DNA of 64,000 nucleotides from Ignelater luminosus (GCA_011009095.1 VTPC01004478.1:72290-136289); one strand, 5' to 3'; numbered from the stretch's first letter, positions 10,861 to 23,954 are shown. A program made the numbers and translations. Notes: a model not told the origin generated them from the sequence alone.

Positions 10861-12609
10861 ATATCTTTATTTCAAAAGCTTTCATGGTAAAGTATAATTT
10901 GCCTCAGATTCCCTTGAGATTTCTAATCACCTTGGCAACCTCCCCTTTTAATGTGGAAAGTAGATAATGAAATTAATATTAATAATAAATTAATTAAAAC
11001 AAAGTAGACAATAGAGATCAAATTTTGCTCAAGGGATTTGTGGACATTGTCAAACTTCTTAGAACTGTCTTTCTTCCCTTAACAGGATCAGTGCATGAAA
11101 GAAAAAAGGGAGTATCTCACGTTCATAAAAATATCTGCAAGCTCATGTTTTTGTGAATGCATTCTTCTTAAAAAAAGATCTGCACTCATGAATTATATCT
11201 GCAGAATAATACTTTTATCTGAAAATATCACGCCTAGCACATTTTGCACAATATCTCGGCTTAGCAGGTCCAATTCTCATCCATTTTCGTAACACATCTG
11301 GTTTTTTTGATTTGTTTATAAAGATATCATTTCTGATCCAGTAGATTTTGCCAACTTCAGGATATTTCTACTGTGTATTTCTGACGTATGTGCTTGCCTA
11401 ATCTGAAAACCGGAATACCTCAAAACATTTTTAGATTTTTGTGGCAATACGGAAGTATTCATCAGTTACTTTAAACATATTTGTTTGTTGATCGTGTACG
11501 ATATTAAAACGTGCTCTTTATCCACTTGTGCAAAATACTATAAGGTTGGAGAATGATGACTATTAGTTCTCAGCGTTGACTAGTAATGCTTTACCTGCCT
11601 CTTGTTCTCCGTCGATTTTACTTCCTCTTGTGATTAGTTATTGCTTTTTCCCTGGGTAGTATTTTGATACAGTGGATTAAATCATTTATTGGTTTAATAT
11701 CCATGTGAAGACTTTTCATTCAATTAGCTTTGGCGAAAAACCTTCATATCTTTAAAAACGATGCAGCCAAACTGATTGAAATTACATGTATGTTTTATTT
11801 GGATTTTGCGAAGGATAATTTTTTAATGGGTATTATTGGTGGTCTAGTTATCTCCAAGTTAATACTGTCCAACTTGGGCATCAATGTAGTGATTTCGTTA
11901 CTACCTATGCAAATAATTATTACAACCACTGTGACAAATAGAGTACAATTTTTGACAAAGGTTTTTGATGCATTTGCCGGCGACTGCTTCAAATCTTGCA
12001 CCCAACTTCAGGTTGCAAGTTAGCCAAATTTTGTACCCTAACACTACTGGATCCAGAATTTTTCTGGTTGCTTGTAAAGCGATTTACAAGTAGGTAGGAC
12101 AAAGTTTTTGATAAATCTTTCTTATTGTTCTATTAATTCCCTTCACCGTACCATTTGATTATGAATGCATACACATAGCTCTTATCCTAGGGATACCTAA
12201 TAACTAAAAGATGTCCTGGAATAGCATTGATATGCAATTTGACCGTGGTGGAAACAATCCCATGGAACACCAAGACAACTATAGATCTCTTTTGACAATA
12301 AGTCGGCAACCGAGGGCGTTTTTTCTTTGATTTAGTACGACATTATGTATGGCTACGTCTACTCAAACTTCACCCGTTTGCCCTTATCTTTTGACATTGT
12401 TTTTTGTAGTTTGTCAAATAAAGTATCTGCAGATCTTTGCCAGGATATTTTTCATTCTTGTAAGATCCACCCTAAGATCACAACATCTCATGTTTCTCAT
12501 GCTTAAAACGCTTAGAAAATTCTTAAATAAGCACATTAGAGCTGGTGTGCTGGTTAAGTACATGCATAGAAGTATGCATAGAAGGCAGGTGATATAACAG
12601 TTAGTGAAC
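10861..12609. other. no recognised gene
   Basis: The longest frame is 97 codons at 11730-12023. It is rich in hydrophobic residues with a 68-codon shadow on the other strand, and no family motif was recognised. I cannot support it as a gene. The rest is AT-rich with no repeat noticed. Confidence 0.4.
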
Positions 12610-14330
12610 TGGGAAAGACAATAACTCAAAAGCAGGTGATGCTGGAGGCTTTTTTTTGAAATAGACGGGACCTTCGACAGTACCTCTTTTATAGCAATCA
12701 ATCACTGCCTGTGGTGAACGTGGACTCGAGGAAATTGCTACTGCTGGATATTGAGCCCACGCTGAAAGGCACCATAATGTATTAAATCTTACTGGGAAAA
12801 GATTATGCATCCAAAGTGGCAGGCGGATATTTGCAAGGGGAAATTTTATCTTCTCTGCTGTGGAACCTGCTGCAGAGACTCCAGAGTCGGAGCCTTTGCG
12901 CGTAAGCTATGCTGTTGATATAACTATTATAGTACAGGGCCGATTCCAGCTACAATCAGAAAAAGGATGCAAATATCTCTGAATATAGCATCAGACTAAG
13001 CGAGAAGGAAGAGTCTATTGATAAATCCTTAGAAAATAGCAATAGTAGAGGGTATTAAATCCTCTAATCTTACATTGTGAAGAACTGACAATGTTGGGGT
13101 AGGTCAAGTATCCTGAAGTGACCTTGGATTTCAAACGTACCTGGCACCAACACATTGCCAAACTAATGGGAAAGCCGACGATCATCTCAGTGGTGGTAAA
13201 ATGAATGTGCGGATAAACCTGGAGACCAGGACCAAGTATAATACATTGGCTGTACACTAGGCTGATTAGACCTGTGATAACATACGTAGCCTTGAAGTGG
13301 TGACCAAAAAGGCTGCAAACAAACACCAAAATTAAACTGTGCAAGATTCAAAGAGTGACCTGTTTGGGAATAGCAAGAGCTATGAAAACGACTCATACAG
13401 TAACAGTAGAGATCCTGCTGAATCTTTCTTCGATAGATCTTGTGATACAAGGAGAATCAATGAGATTACTGCATAAACTCCAAAATGTAGGAAACCTGAG
13501 AACTACAGACTCAGGTGTCCTTGCTCAATCAGCAAAAGGATAGGTGACGCTGTTTTCAACATGAGATCAGCCTATGCTGAAACCTGAATAAAAACTTCCA
13601 AATCTGAAAGCAAACTGAACAGATGTCACCCGACAGACTGATCTGGTTTAGAGAGGGATGAAAGACCTTAGAAGACACGGATTCAGGAGTATATATGTAG
13701 TATAGAACCGAAAATGGAGCTGTGGTTCTCTCTTGGTAAATATGCTCGAGTCTTCCAGGCAGAAGTACTATATGCAATACTAAGATGCACAGACAAAACC
13801 CTAGAAAGGAATTAAAGATATAACAAACAAATTTACATACACCCAAAGCTCTTCAGGATGTAAAAGTGACGTCAAAGCCTATGTACCCTAGTGGATTAAA
13901 ATACAGTCAAATACAGCTACGAACACATAGATCAAAGGAGAATAAAGCCAAGTCTCGGCTGACTTTCTTAAAAACAGGCACGGGAAGCTATTCGTAGATG
14001 GGCCGTTCTCGAAAAGAGCTGAGGAGTTAAATGTAATAAGCAGAACTTGGCTAAAAACCGCAGTATGGCATCTTTCTATGAAAAATCATCTTCGCTTTAT
14101 AAAACTATCTAATGGTGATCTAAACTGCAGGCTAAGTATATGGGGAAGGCACCAAAATATCTTATGCCAGTACAAAGCGTTATTTCGTCAAAGATTTAAA
14201 TTATTCGGGTTTACTTCCATGGAACCGAAGAAATTTGGTTCCTACTGGACTAAGAACCTGTGTCGTCTCATTGAAGGCATAGAGTTGCTAAACTGGAGCT
14301 AGAATTGGCCGAGAAGCACAACAAGGCTTT
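12610..14330 (+). pseudogene. Non-LTR retrotransposon (R1/Jockey-like) RT fragment
   Basis: The plus strand carries a decayed LINE reverse transcriptase. Near 12660-12700 is DIEGTFDS, the first active-site region. At 12820-12870 is a damaged GGYLQGEILSSLLWNLL, equivalent to the conserved GCPQGGVLSPLLWNL block. The YADD box near 12915 is degenerate. From about 13095, KYPEVTLDFKRTWHQHI and later RVTCLGIARAMKTTHT match the thumb and connection. A possible RNase H trace (TGTGSYS) lies near 13980. Stops and frameshifts are dense, so this is an old copy. Confidence 0.72.
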
Positions 14331-15059
14331 ATAGCTGCATTGCGTTTGGTGTATAAGACGGGTCCCAGGTTTAAATCAAGGTCGGGCTTTGCTTTCGACT
14401 AACTTTCTTAATAGAGCTAAATACGAGCTTAAGTTGAAATGGGCTATCCAATGAGTTACCTCCGACCACATTAACATTCTTGATATTCTTCTGGAGGTAC
14501 CTAGATCTTCACTTTTGTGAATGATATCTAGCAATATTACTTACGATAGTAATGTTTTCTAGACTCCCTTACATCCGGTTATGATAACGGATTGCACACA
14601 CTGTTTATGATAAACAGTACTTATTCTACAATGGAAATTTATTTTTGCAGTTTTTCCTTAGTATTTTCTAAGCCTGCTTGTGATAATGCGGAATCAATAT
14701 TGATTCAAAACATTAGCTATTGCACACACGTGTGTATTACAACTGTTAGTGACACGGTTATCTTCTATATCCAGCTTTTATACTTTTGCGAGTATGTGTT
14801 GTGATTGCTTTTTCCTTTCGTTTCTAGCTGCTTCGGTTATTGAAGAGCGTAAGAAAGACGAAACCTTGTTTTCATAGTCTCGACTTGCCGCAGATGTCTT
14901 AGATCTATTGGGTATTGATCGCACTCTAGAAGCTACTGCAGGGTGTCTTCTTCATAAGGAGTTAGCCTTCCGTTGGGAAAATGTTATTAGGCTGGGCCTC
15001 TCAGAGGACAATCGTATTAACCTGCTAAAGAAATATTTCTGAATCAATCGCAAAGCGGA
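14331..15059. other. mostly unassigned; short retroelement-like frame at 14880-15040
   Basis: The segment at 14880-15040 reads LAADVLDLLGIDRT and HKELAFRWENVIRLGL followed by a stop. It resembles the gag-like protein found with tyrosine-recombinase retroelements in insects, but this is from general memory of the pattern and remains weak. Nothing else is recognised. Confidence 0.25.
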
Positions 15060-15475
15060 ATAACTGCTTGGCCCAAATTTAGAAACTGGTACACAATCAT
15101 TTGTTTGCCGGAAGACATCACATCGGTGAAATTAGAAAAAACAATCCAAATCAGCGCATCCTTCTTCATCATGACAATGCAAGTGCCCACACAGCTTTAC
15201 AAACTGTCGACTTTTTAGCCACTGAAAAAGTGAAATTGATATTGCATTTTTCGTATTTGTCTGATTTACCACCAAATGACTTCTTTCTCTTTCCGACAAT
15301 TAAAAACACAAGATGCGTGGTGAGCGTTATTCTTCGCGTGAAGCAGCCGTTGAGGCATTTAGGAAACTGATTTCTGAGGCACCAGCTTCAGATTCGACAA
15401 AATGCTTCGAAAATTGGTTTGAGCGTATGCAAAAGTGTATTGATGCTAAGGGTGAATATTTTGAAAAACCATAAA
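15060..15475 (+). pseudogene. mariner transposase C-terminal half, older lineage
   Basis: An 89-residue frame at 15101-15370 has RILLHHDNASAHTA with the second catalytic Asp and PPNDFFLFPTIKNT with the third, 34 residues later. The next frame, to about 15475, continues with EAAVEAFRKLISEAPASDST and a final GEYFEKP. The usual SPDLAP motif is mutated to SDLPP. This is a different mariner subfamily from the copy at 3737-5024. No terminal repeats were seen, and the N-terminal half is missing. Confidence 0.8.
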
Positions 15476-16331
15476 GACATTTGTTAAATTGCATCTGTGC
15501 TTTTTTTAACCATTTGCAGAAATTGTTCCAGCAAGCCTTGCATATAAACTAAGCAATTTTCTACACACAGTACAAGGCATGCTGCAACCTCTGCGGTGGG
15601 TAGAAAGTGAGTATCGGTACTATTAGTAACTCAAAGACGTTTGCTAATTATTATCAGACACCCTTAAGGTTTCAGGATTCTTTAAGTATTGCTAATGTCA
15701 TTTTAAGTTCATAGATTGATGTTTGTTAGATGGCCATGTTTAAGTATGGTGAATGTTTATTGCGTTTGTTTTGCTTTTAATAATAAATGTTTTTTGATTA
15801 TTTGTTGCAACATGTCTTTCTTCTCAAGCATGTAGGTTCAAACCAAAAGCTATCAAATTCTTGTTTTCATAGGTAACTTTTCTTAAAAGTTAGGCAAATT
15901 CTGTACATAAAACAATGAAATTCATAAACTCTTTAGTTGCTAAACAATAAAAACCTTCAAGTATACAATATAGAAAAGATTTATCATCAAGTACATATAC
16001 ATAATATTGTAATCAATATTGGTAGTCACCTTATCTAAAAATACTTAAGAATACCAACATTTCTTTTTTTTGTAACAGTTTAAGTACTTTGCCAGGTTAT
16101 GACAGCAATGGTTTTATTTGTGGCAAGAAAATAAGTTAAAAACCAATTTATAAATAATAGTAATAATAAAGTACTTCAAGTTTTTATGAAAATTTGTATA
16201 AAAAACATCTTTTTACATTTATATAAATTATTTAGAAAAAAAATCACAATATACACTAAGTTACCTATTATACTAATAATATCATGCAGTCTTCTGCTAG
16301 TCATAATAATATGAATATTATTATTTCGTCA
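15476..16331. other. AT-rich spacer downstream of gene A
   Basis: It contains no coding frame or repeat that I can support. It holds the 3' flank of gene A, but no perfect AATAAA signal was seen close to the stop codon. Confidence 0.4.
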
Positions 16332-19300
16332 CTAACGTCTTAATGTATTTAATATCCAGTCCATATAATAATCTATCCTTGTGTAAACACCTGGGAATCC
16401 TTCTTGTCCACAAAATCTAGGTCCAAACGATACAACTCCAAATTGAACACCCCTTAAGTCTCCGTTATGGACGATGAAATTTTGCAAAGGGCCCCCACTG
16501 TCACCACCACAAGAATCCATACCATTTTGACCACCCGCACAAATCTGTTTATAATTTATCTTTGCTGGCGATGCCTCGTATGCCTTACGACATACCTCTT
16601 CTGTTATTACTGGAACGTTCACGTAAAGTAAAACAGAACTTCTTCGCCCTTAAAGAGAAAAAAATCAGTTTTTAACTTATATAGCAGATTTATAGCAAAA
16701 ATGAAACTTACCTGTTTCAGTTGCACCCCACCCTGTAACTATTAGTTTCGTATCCAATAATTTGTATTCTTTCAGTTCTTTCGTAGTTGGTAAGCAGATC
16801 GGTCTGACACTTTCTAAAAAACAAAATAAATAATGTTTGATACAATACAAAATAGAGCAAATGTTTCTTACCAACTGAAATATTTATTGGTTTGGCTAAA
16901 CGAATTAATCCAATATCACTTGTAAATACAGTAGCATTATAATCTGGATGCGGTATGCTTTCCTCTATATCAATATCTTGAACGGGATCAGAACAGTATT
17001 CATCTCCGTAATCACTCTTCTCGCAATCTCGCTCTGTGTTGATATCATGTTCTCCAAGACGTACACTAACTCTAAAATATTAAATACAAATATAAAATTG
17101 TCAACTTTTATGGAAAAAATACAAACAACTTACAACTTAAGAGTCTTGAGGTTTGTTAGGCAATGAGCGGCTGTTAAGATATAACGATCATTAATTACGG
17201 TTCCACCGCAACGAAAACTAGTTCCTGATCCTGAAAACACAAACACAAAATTTTATTTTGCTCTAAAATAACGTTATTTACTTTTGACTACCTGTATTGT
17301 AATTTAATAGCGCCATCCATGGATATTCAAAAAGTGACGTTTTATTACCACCGATGATTCTGTCTTTAAATGTGTGCAAGCCGCAAGTGAATGGGAGAAG
17401 TCCTAGATTTTCATGTTTGGAAATATCAGGTGGAGGAATTTTCCCTATTGAGTTCGGGTCGTCTGGACAGCATACTTTAACAGAATTTCCTTCAAAACCA
17501 CATTGGTAACGTTGTAAAAGTTGTATGCTGCTTGACGAAAGTTTCGCTTGGGCTGCTTGTTGAATGTATTCTACTATGGGTTTACATTCTTTAATTGGTA
17601 TGCATGTACCTACACCTCGGTTTGGTGTCCTACAGCCTTCGTCATCTACGAGCCATTCTGAAAATTAAATAAAGTTATTACAACTAAAATAGTTTAATTT
17701 TTCATACTGCAAGGCGAAATATTACAGAGGTATTTAAAAATAAGAATTTTATGTAACTCTGTAAGAAATTTTATTGTAGAATCCTGTAAAACTTTACAGG
17801 CTGTAACCTAACCAGAGAATAGCATAATAATTCTTTAAATTCTTCTTTTTCAATTTAACGCCATCGATACCTATAATTCTCAGTCGTCTAGAATAGCAAT
17901 TTTCAAAAAATGTAAGTCAATATAGGGTATTCAATTTAAAAAAGAGCATCTCGGTTCACCAGGGTTACCACAAACAGAATGTACACTTGTTGATATTTAA
18001 ATTGGGTTTCTCCTATTTAGCAATACTTTGTTACCAAATTTGGTTCCAATCACACGATTACTGACATCACCGCAAAATCAATTCTGATCCTACTACATAA
18101 ATTTATAGTAGCGTTGCATCATAACGCAGGCAATAAAGATGACTAAAAAAAGTATTTAAAAAAGAACCACGCACTGTGACTTCTGTTAATATTACACCCT
18201 CGCACGTGCCACCTACAGTGGTCCATAGTCAGGCTTCGTTCTCTATTAACCTTCTTAAAAGCACTAAATGTCATTACAGCTCAAGCTCCGCCCTCTCACA
18301 GGTCACCCATAGTGCTCCTTGCTCTCTCTTTACCCTCCATTAATCTACTTAAGAGACCTAACTGTTACTATGACTCGGGATACGCTCTCGGACGAGCCCT
18401 TGATCGGACTTCGTTCTTCATTAACTTTCTTAACAGAGCTATATGTCACTACGGCTCGGGATACGAGATGGCCCCCTATCGATCTTTAACCTCTATCAAC
18501 CTCCTTGAAAGAGTCAATTATCTCTACGATTCGGGTAACGTCCTCCAATGGTCCCTGTTCGAGCTTCGTGCTCCATTAATCTTCTTAACAGAGCCAATTG
18601 TCACTACGACTATTGTAAGCCTGGATATGTGAATCTTTGATTTTCTTCTTGTAAAGCCCTGGATATTAGTTAGCCAGAAATAACAATCTGGAGTTAGACT
18701 TACCCTTTAACCACTCGATTAATTTCACATAGCCGGTTGCACAGCACTTATGTGATGCCCACTTTCTGTTTTAGTTTTTTATTTTGTATCTAAAGTAGTG
18801 TTTGCAGGCCTTCGTTATAATAGGCAAAATCTTCTTATGGCTTTCAAATGTAAACTCCCCACAAATGGAGCGGAAACTGTGTGGTTTATTTCGACACGTA
18901 CGACAGCAGGAACCGATTTAGCAGTATTAAAATTTGCTGAGATGTTGAGTTTTGTTTTGTTAACTATGATCATTCTTAAGATAACATAGGAATCGTAAAG
19001 TTTGGGCAAACAGTGGCCCTAGTAGAATGTTTATGCGGGGCAATGTACACTCGGTGTAGTGGTTGTTCATCCCTGCTATAAACACTATAAAGTATCTGCC
19101 CGCTCATAATTCTGCCTGCTCGCCCTTATTGTCATTCATATGAAGCGTTGTCAAGGCGTTCAGCTCAAAATTCTTGTCTGTCTACTTCTCAATAGTTTCT
19201 TTATTTAAACCAATAGTAGTTGTTCTCCTTTACTGATATGACGTGACTTGGATACATTTTTAAGCAATTCCATGTGCGGTTTTTGACGATATACCGGCAA

Positions 19301-22300
19301 GATCGAGATGACAAAAAAAGGAAAAGAGGTAACACAAAGGAAGATGCATTTAGTAAGAGTAGGAAGATAACACGTTCGCCAGTAAAAGGGCAACATAAAA
19401 GCGAGGCAAAAGAACACCTAATAGCAGAAGTAAAACAAATACAGAAAAAAGTGATAAAATCATACAAACTGACAAACAGCGAAGTAGCAAAAATGTTTAG
19501 TTAAAAAGTATAAATACAAATGTCGAATAAATGTAGCAACAATTCAAGGAGATTGTCCTATCAGTAGCAAAAGATATGTGCAGAACAATAATTATAAATA
19601 AAAACAGGTAACAGACAAAATAGTAGGGCCAAGGACTAAGAGATGAAGTAAAACTGAAGAAAAACAAATGGAAACAACACTTAGGAAATAAAACAGGAAA
19701 TTTATACAAAATATAAACAACAACAAATAAGGGTGAAAAAAATGGTAATACAAAAGAAAAACAAACATGGGAAGAATTTGGACGAAAAATGCAGGAAGAC
19801 AGAGCAGTATTTAGAAACTTGAAAAAGGGCAAAAAACACAGCTTAAAGCAAGTTGAAGGAAAAGTTGGCAAGATAATAACACAAGAAACTGAAATGATAA
19901 GAAAATCGAGAAAATATCTCCAGGAGCTGTTAAACAAAGAATAACGAAATGATTGACACACAAGACGAGAAAGAGGACAGCACAAGAACAGAAAAGATGA
20001 TAGAACTAATCAAAGTAATTAAAAGAAAGAAATTAGCGGGGCATAACAAGATAATGCCAGAAATGTTAAAGAGCCTAGAGAAAGTAGAGAAAGCACAGAA
20101 AGTACATATCGGATAAGACCAATTGGATTGTCGGTGTGTGCCTTCTCTGACGATTTAATGATGTGTGCTGTATGAGAAAGGACCTGCAAAACAATTTTAG
20201 GATATGGGAAGAAGAACTAATTGGAAAGGAAGGTAAAAATATCAATATACCTAGAAATAAACTAAGAAAGAACAGAATAAGTTGATATATTTAAGTACCT
20301 GTGGACTAAGTACCAAGACGAAAAGGGCTCTATTCTGCTTCAAAAAACTCCTCACCAGCGCAATCCCGTTTCAGTTTGTGAAATAATCCACATCCCAAAA
20401 GCATAAATCTTCTTTCCACTTCTCTTTATATTTTATTACCCCGACTTTCTACGCCCTCGAGACAAATTCATCACTCTGGCACAACTGAGTAACATCACCT
20501 TCCTTTGTCGCTGCTTCCAGAATTTTGGCTTTGGTAGTGAAGGATTAGGGGCGATTCTATTTAGACACTCGAACAAGTCCACTAAGTCAAGCTTCTCCAA
20601 GAACAGCGTTCGCCTAAAACTTTGAACTATCAAGGCGATTCAAGAGAAAACTCAAATACCTTCCGTCATTCTCCTTAATCAAATCCAGGACCATCCCAAC
20701 AATCTCCAGGACGTCTTACACAACATCCTGCTTGCCGCAAGGTGCTACACTTTACCTGATTCCAACCAACAATCCACCAATCACGTTACTCGTTGCTCGG
20801 GACAACCACTTCTAATCCAACAACAGAACCAAACCCCATAACCTCCCCACCGTTCTTCTTTATGTTTTACCAAGATGCAAGAGGCTAACAACCACGAAGT
20901 CACCAAGTATACGGGAGTACTATTAGCGATGGGTTATGGTACACTCGTAGAAGGAGTATGCGTGCTCTACGTGATTGCTTTTACAATTAGCAGATGCAGT
21001 GAAACCGACGAGAATTAAGGACCAATCTGACTACGAGGAAGGCTTACCAATCCCCCATCATTTCGTCCTGGACAAACCAGGCTAAACATCACGCAAAACC
21101 CCTTCTTTATTATTCTTACCTTATCCACTGATGACATGCTGCGTTCAACCCACACCTCCAATTATTATTTCTTCTATAGAGGCAGAGAGAAGTAAACCTG
21201 CAGCAGAAGAGTTTATACGACATGGCCGCCTTATACGAGAAAGTACGTAGCTGCGACTGTTCTCTACAATTTTCTCTAAGGGATATGCAGACCAATGTGA
21301 GTCATAGTTGCCTCATTTCATTCTTGTCATTTAATAAGTCTTGTTCCAGTCCGTTTCTTTATGCATCTCGGGACGGATTTGAAATCTGGCCTTTGTTGTT
21401 TTATTATTTTACTATTTTATAGTGAATTGCTTACACTGCCGCTCACATGGAGGCCATTTCAATTCCATCCAGATGCGGAATTATTTGCATTTGGAAGGGC
21501 TGAAGGTGGTAGGTAGCAGACTTCTAAACTTAAGAACAATCTACGTCAGGGCAGCGACTTTCATACCGGATCGTTCAACCCATCAAATCCCCAAGTCCAA
21601 CGCTAATTTAAAACTCACTATTGTTACATAAATCTGAAATTTAGTCGTCGATCTCAATTCTTCTGAGCTGCGTTTCTCTTGATTCTTTTATTATTTGTCT
21701 TGGACTCAGTTTGGTGAGCAACAGCGTGACCTACAGGATACTAAGATGTTCAATGTTTTTTTTAAAACAAGTTTAGTCTTTCTTAGACTTAGTAGCTATC
21801 ATCAGCAGTGTTGTATAGATGATATATAGTTATTAAATATTGGGTTTGCGCAAGCTTATCGTGTAACCCTTCAATTGAGAATGAGCGCGGACGGTAGAGG
21901 TTAAACATGATAAAGATTTCGAAATCAAAATAAAAAGTTTACCGTTTTTACCATTTGTTTTATCTGTTATTGATTTTGCTAATTCTTCTTTATAGGACTT
22001 ACAGAAATTCTTGGATAGAAAAGTAGGTGGGGTTATCTATTTCAGTTTAGGTACCAACTTGAAGAGTGGAAATGCAAGCAAAGAAACCTTCAATGCTATA
22101 TTAGAAGCATTTGCGGAAATTCCTTATAAAGTGCTATGGAAATTTGATGATAACTTACCAAAGAAAACTGATAATGTAATGATATCAAGATGGTTTACTC
22201 AACAAGCTGTATTAAGTACGGATTGTTACTTCTTTTAGGAAAAATCATTTCTCCAAATTCTGTTTTTATCTTTGTGTTCTAGGACCAAGACGAAAAGTCA

Positions 22301-23746
22301 CACTTATCGGACCACAAATTTTATTGAGTTCTCAAAATATAAGCATTCATGTTCCTTTAGTCATTTATGTAAAATAGGGATAAGACCTTCTGTCTAATTT
22401 ATCTTAAGAGATCTGCACGGGTCGAGTTTTATAGTCCTATCAATCCATCTAAATTGTAATTAGTTATTTTTTTGGAAGAGGCAAGATCTAGATGTACATA
22501 TAAAAATTTTAAGACAACAGAGAACATTTTGTGCCAGGGGCGGTCAAAAGCGTAGAATCGGTTCTGCATACCGGCATACACACGTAGAACAATAGGAGCA
22601 AACCTACAGAAGGCCGTAGTGATCACGGTAAAGTACATTCTACTCCTAGAAAAAGGTCAAAGAATTGATCGATAAACGACCTCGAATTGATGATCAAAAC
22701 TTCGAAATTTCCATTTTTGAATTTCTAATTTTCTTTTAAATTATAATTCTAAATCAAAAGTAAATTTTATTCTAAAGACAAGTTGGTATTTCAATTTCTT
22801 TTGAATATCAGAGTTCTTGTTACCAAACCAGTTCATTATTACAACGAAATAATCGCAAAGCAGGTTTTCTGTAAAATATTGCATTTTGCCTTCGTCTAAC
22901 CTTTCATGTTTTGTCAAAGTCACAAAGTTGTAATTAATTAATTAAATTATTTCTTATGTAGGTGAATTGCACAATTAAAAAATCAAAAATCAATCTGTCA
23001 TTAGTTTTTCAAATCTAAATTCTAAGAAAATAGATTTAACAACCTAACAAAACTCACTTTGTTTAATTTAATAATTTCCAACAATTACACAATTTGGATT
23101 TTCCACACACATACACACACACACACACATACCGGTTTACATAATTACACTTTGTTAGAATATTCCAAAAATACTTTTAACTTTGGGAAGCACAAACAAA
23201 ACGGTCATTGCCATTTATAATGTCATACTTTTTTATGGATAATTACTCGGCGTTTTACAACCAAACTAGTAATTTATTTAATTTGTTAAAACTACAATAA
23301 AACATTCAGTCACGCTGTGCCGACACAAAAATCTTTCAATTTTTAATTTTGACATTTTCATCATCATCATTATTATAAATTATCGATGCGTAGTTTATAC
23401 TTTATTCATTAAACTACTTGGTAGCAATACTTTTCACGTGACTTAACACAAAAGAAAATTTAAAATGTTGAAGTTTCCAAGCTAAAAAAACCCTGATTTT
23501 TACTGATTTCTTGGAAGAGTGTCATATCTATCAAGGTTACTAATTTAAAAAAGTAAAAAAAATAACTAATTTACATGTAAACAAGTTTTATAACATTTTA
23601 ATGGTGTGCAAGTTTCTGTTTCTTTTAAATTACAACATTAAAAATTAAATTTTCTACAACTTACGTGCACTTATTGGCTTTAATATCCCAATAAATATCA
23701 CTGTTAAAAGAACACTAGCAAGAATGGTTCGTTTATCTGAAGCCAT
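16332..23746 (-). CDS. Clip-domain serine protease A (secreted, trypsin-like)
   Basis: Exons on the minus strand are 23746-23665, 17657-17292, 17230-17134, 17071-16872, 16813-16712 and 16648-16332. All have GT-AG borders and together give 388 codons with no break. Residues 1-27 are a signal peptide ending KPISA. One clip domain spans about 36-91 with six Cys, the last two adjacent. The activation site is DR|IIGG after about residue 127. The triad is His in LTAAHC, Asp in TSDIGLI and Ser in GGDSGGP. Asp six residues before that Ser predicts cleavage after Arg or Lys. Family knowledge: such zymogens (easter, SPE and proPO-activating types) act in haemolymph cascades. Which step this one serves is unknown. 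Intron 1 is about 6 kb and full of transposon debris. Confidence 0.88.
17658..18233. other. gene A intron 1, 3' part
   Basis: No repeat family was recognised. It includes an 18-base palindrome, CCTGTAAAACTTTACAGG, at 17783-17800 that is too short to interpret. Confidence 0.4.
18234..18625. repeat. degenerate minisatellite, about 5 copies of 75-91 bp
   Basis: Units start near 18234, 18318, 18409, 18484 and 18564. Each opens with a CTTCGTTCTCTATTAACCTT-like block, followed by CTTAAnAGAGCn, TGTCACTACGnCTCGGG and a variable GC-rich end. Spacings are 84, 91, 75 and 80 bp. It lies in intron 1 of gene A and is GC-richer than its surroundings. A 106-codon frame runs across it on the plus strand, but it has no known motif and follows the repeat. 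Confidence 0.8.
18626..19269. other. gene A intron 1, unassigned
   Basis: No feature beyond short chance frames. Confidence 0.4.
19270..20320 (+). pseudogene. LINE fragment, linker and start of RT
   Basis: From about 19730 the plus strand reads KKQTWEEFGRKMQED, then KKGKKHSLKQVEGK, then KIITQETEMIRKS and KYLQELLN. This is the segment between endonuclease and RT in RTE/CR1-type LINEs. It continues near 19990-20080 as ELIKVIKRKKLAGHNKIMPEMLK, the first RT block. After a deletion it jumps near 20140 to a CAFSDDLMMC piece, which replaces the usual ADD box, and to DIFKYLWTKYQ. Frames are broken throughout. It is antisense to gene A within intron 1. Confidence 0.7.
20321..21995. other. unassigned, possibly a diverged LINE 3' part
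   Basis: The 20360-20900 stretch is pyrimidine-rich on the plus strand. Its wording near 20795-20850 (GCTCGGGACAACC ... CCATAACCTCCCCAC) resembles the 3' coding end of the Jockey-like LINE at 37350-40400. That is a visual similarity only. No gene was recognised from 20900 to 21995. Confidence 0.3.
21996..22238 (+). pseudogene. UDP-glycosyltransferase (UGT) single-exon fragment
   Basis: After a TTCTTTATAG acceptor-like site the frame reads LQKFLDRKVGGVIYFSLGTN and continues through ILEAFAEIPYKVLWKFDDNL to ISRWFTQQAVL. This is the UDP-sugar-binding half of an insect UGT, which conjugates sugars to small lipophilic compounds in the ER. The signature then breaks: the expected segment after QQAVL is missing, STD follows directly, and a stop comes soon after. 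No other UGT exon was seen nearby. It lies in intron 1 of gene A on the opposite strand, so it is probably a displaced and broken exon. Confidence 0.8.
22239..23664. other. gene A intron 1, 5' part
   Basis: AT-rich, with one CA microsatellite and no gene recognised. Confidence 0.5.
23104..23130. repeat. (CA)n microsatellite
   Basis: A nearly perfect CA run broken by one CATA step, read directly. Confidence 0.9.
23665..23746 (-). CDS. gene A exon 1, signal peptide
   Basis: The ATG at 23746 opens a 27-residue hydrophobic leader, then CAC|GTAAGT gives a phase-1 donor. Joined to exon 2 at 17657 it makes a CAA codon (Q) followed by WLVDDEGC. Gene B produces the same Q-W junction from its own leader, which is the main reason for linking exons 6 kb apart. 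Confidence 0.75.
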
Positions 23747-23954
23747 TATTGAAACTACTAAACTACTATATTCCGCTAATGGGTTTTGACGGTCAAATAC
23801 TATCCACTGTCCAGTGGCTGTTATAAAGACACGAATAAACCGCACAAACGACGTCACTATTATGACAAGACTGGCGAGTGGGAATATAGATAGAGTGGTT
23901 TAGCCTTAGGCTATTGCAGCTCGTTCGTCTTACATTTACAGCTGAGCTGGAATA

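Noticed and set aside
11730..12023. 97-codon hydrophobic frame
   Set aside because: No family motif, and a comparable frame on the other strand; AT-rich hydrophobic frames are common by chance.
17783..17800. 18-base palindrome in gene A intron 1
   Set aside because: Too short and isolated to separate from chance.
18312..18632. 106-codon open frame on the plus strand
   Set aside because: It coincides with the minisatellite units and has no recognisable domain, so the frame is a by-product of the repeat.
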